This document shows, one piece after another, positions 38,805-38,884 of a DNA stretch of 38,884 bases. The first letter of the stretch is position 1. Each line of letters opens with the position of its first letter. Location of the stretch: NCBI GenBank assembly GCA_002305765.1, contig DBQU01000106.1:1-38884 (forward strand), written 5' to 3'. The notes under the pieces were generated by a model. It was not told the origin of the DNA, did not search any database, and saw nothing but the letters and a program-made list of their open reading frames with translations. The position numbers and the translations under genes were made by a program. The stretch is from Deltaproteobacteria bacterium UBA1386 (GTDB lineage Bacteria > Desulfobacterota > Syntrophorhabdia > Syntrophorhabdales > Syntrophorhabdaceae).

Positions 38805-38832
38805 ATTTTACCTTTGTTTCTCCCCGTGTCAA
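38805..38832 (-). promoter_or_regulatory. Sigma-70 promoter of the pentapeptide gene
   Basis: On the minus strand TTGACA (38832-38827) and TAAAAT (38810-38805) are 16 bp apart in an AT-rich stretch. The expected start is near 38798. Confidence 0.6.
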
Positions 38833-38839
38833 CCCCTTT

Positions 38840-38857
38840 TGTCACACCTCGTGTCAC
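38840..38857 (-). promoter_or_regulatory. GTGACA direct repeats upstream of the pentapeptide promoter
   Basis: GTGACA occurs at 38857-38852 and 38845-38840 on the minus strand, spaced 12 bp, and the -35 TTGACA follows 13 bp further on. They could be an activator site, or chance. Confidence 0.3.
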
Positions 38858-38884
38858 ATTAGGCACGTGGTATGGACATACTTA

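Noticed and set aside
1..38884. CRISPR arrays, tRNA or rRNA genes, insertion sequences, prophage or toxin-antitoxin modules
   Set aside because: No spaced direct repeats, no cloverleaf or rRNA-like segment that I could see, and no transposase, integrase or toxin-like frames. A tRNAscan or IS search would be decisive.

Overview
The window reads as a dense, GC-rich chromosomal segment of an anaerobic Gram-negative bacterium, most plausibly a deltaproteobacterium (Desulfobacterota, perhaps near the Syntrophorhabdia). This assignment is an inference from content: ADP-heptose and LPS-core genes, a CarD / PIN-TRAM / IspD / IspF cluster, a sigma-54 activator, two glutamyl-tRNA synthetases, many radical SAM enzymes, and frequent GTG and TTG starts. 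I see no rRNA, tRNA, CRISPR array, transposase or phage gene.

Layout. (1) 79-13003, plus strand: an FtsB-like division protein, a radical SAM enzyme and a thioesterase lead into a surface-polysaccharide block. That block holds two ADP-heptose-type glycosyltransferases flanking a B12-binding radical SAM protein, both halves of the ADP-heptose pathway (rfaE1, rfaE2), a WaaE-like GT2, a nucleotide-sugar epimerase, a DegT-type aminotransferase, two GT4 enzymes and a second GT2. It closes at a perfect 16-bp inverted repeat shared with a convergent radical SAM gene. (2) 13069-18967: that radical SAM gene, an orphan condensation-domain acyltransferase, and a minus-strand pair of FIST sensor and soluble hybrid histidine kinase. 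(3) 19205-21993: murI and a PriA homologue whose helicase motifs are all lost while its zinc cluster is intact. (4) 22094-29861, minus strand: carD, PIN-TRAM, ispD, ispF, gltX, a membrane histidine kinase and a sigma-54 response regulator, followed by a small exported Lys/Ala-rich protein. (5) 30018-35515: an ankyrin protein divergent from a second gltX and smc. (6) 35516-38884: a sodium/solute symporter flanked by two microproteins of 50 and 27 residues, then a TPR protein and a pentapeptide-repeat protein, both with structured leaders.

The most informative signals are regulatory. Upstream of the small exported protein lies a sigma-54 promoter with GG and GC exactly 10 nt apart. About 100 and 130 bp upstream of its predicted start are two identical palindromic sites 33 bp apart, next to the end of the gene for a sigma-54 activator. 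This looks like a complete kinase, regulator, enhancer, promoter and target circuit. Other points worth checking are the helicase-dead PriA, the microproteins beside the symporter, an attenuator-like leader before the pentapeptide gene, a start-codon-sequestering hairpin on the TPR gene, -10 elements placed 6-9 nt before start codons, and an epimerase with Asn in place of the catalytic Lys.
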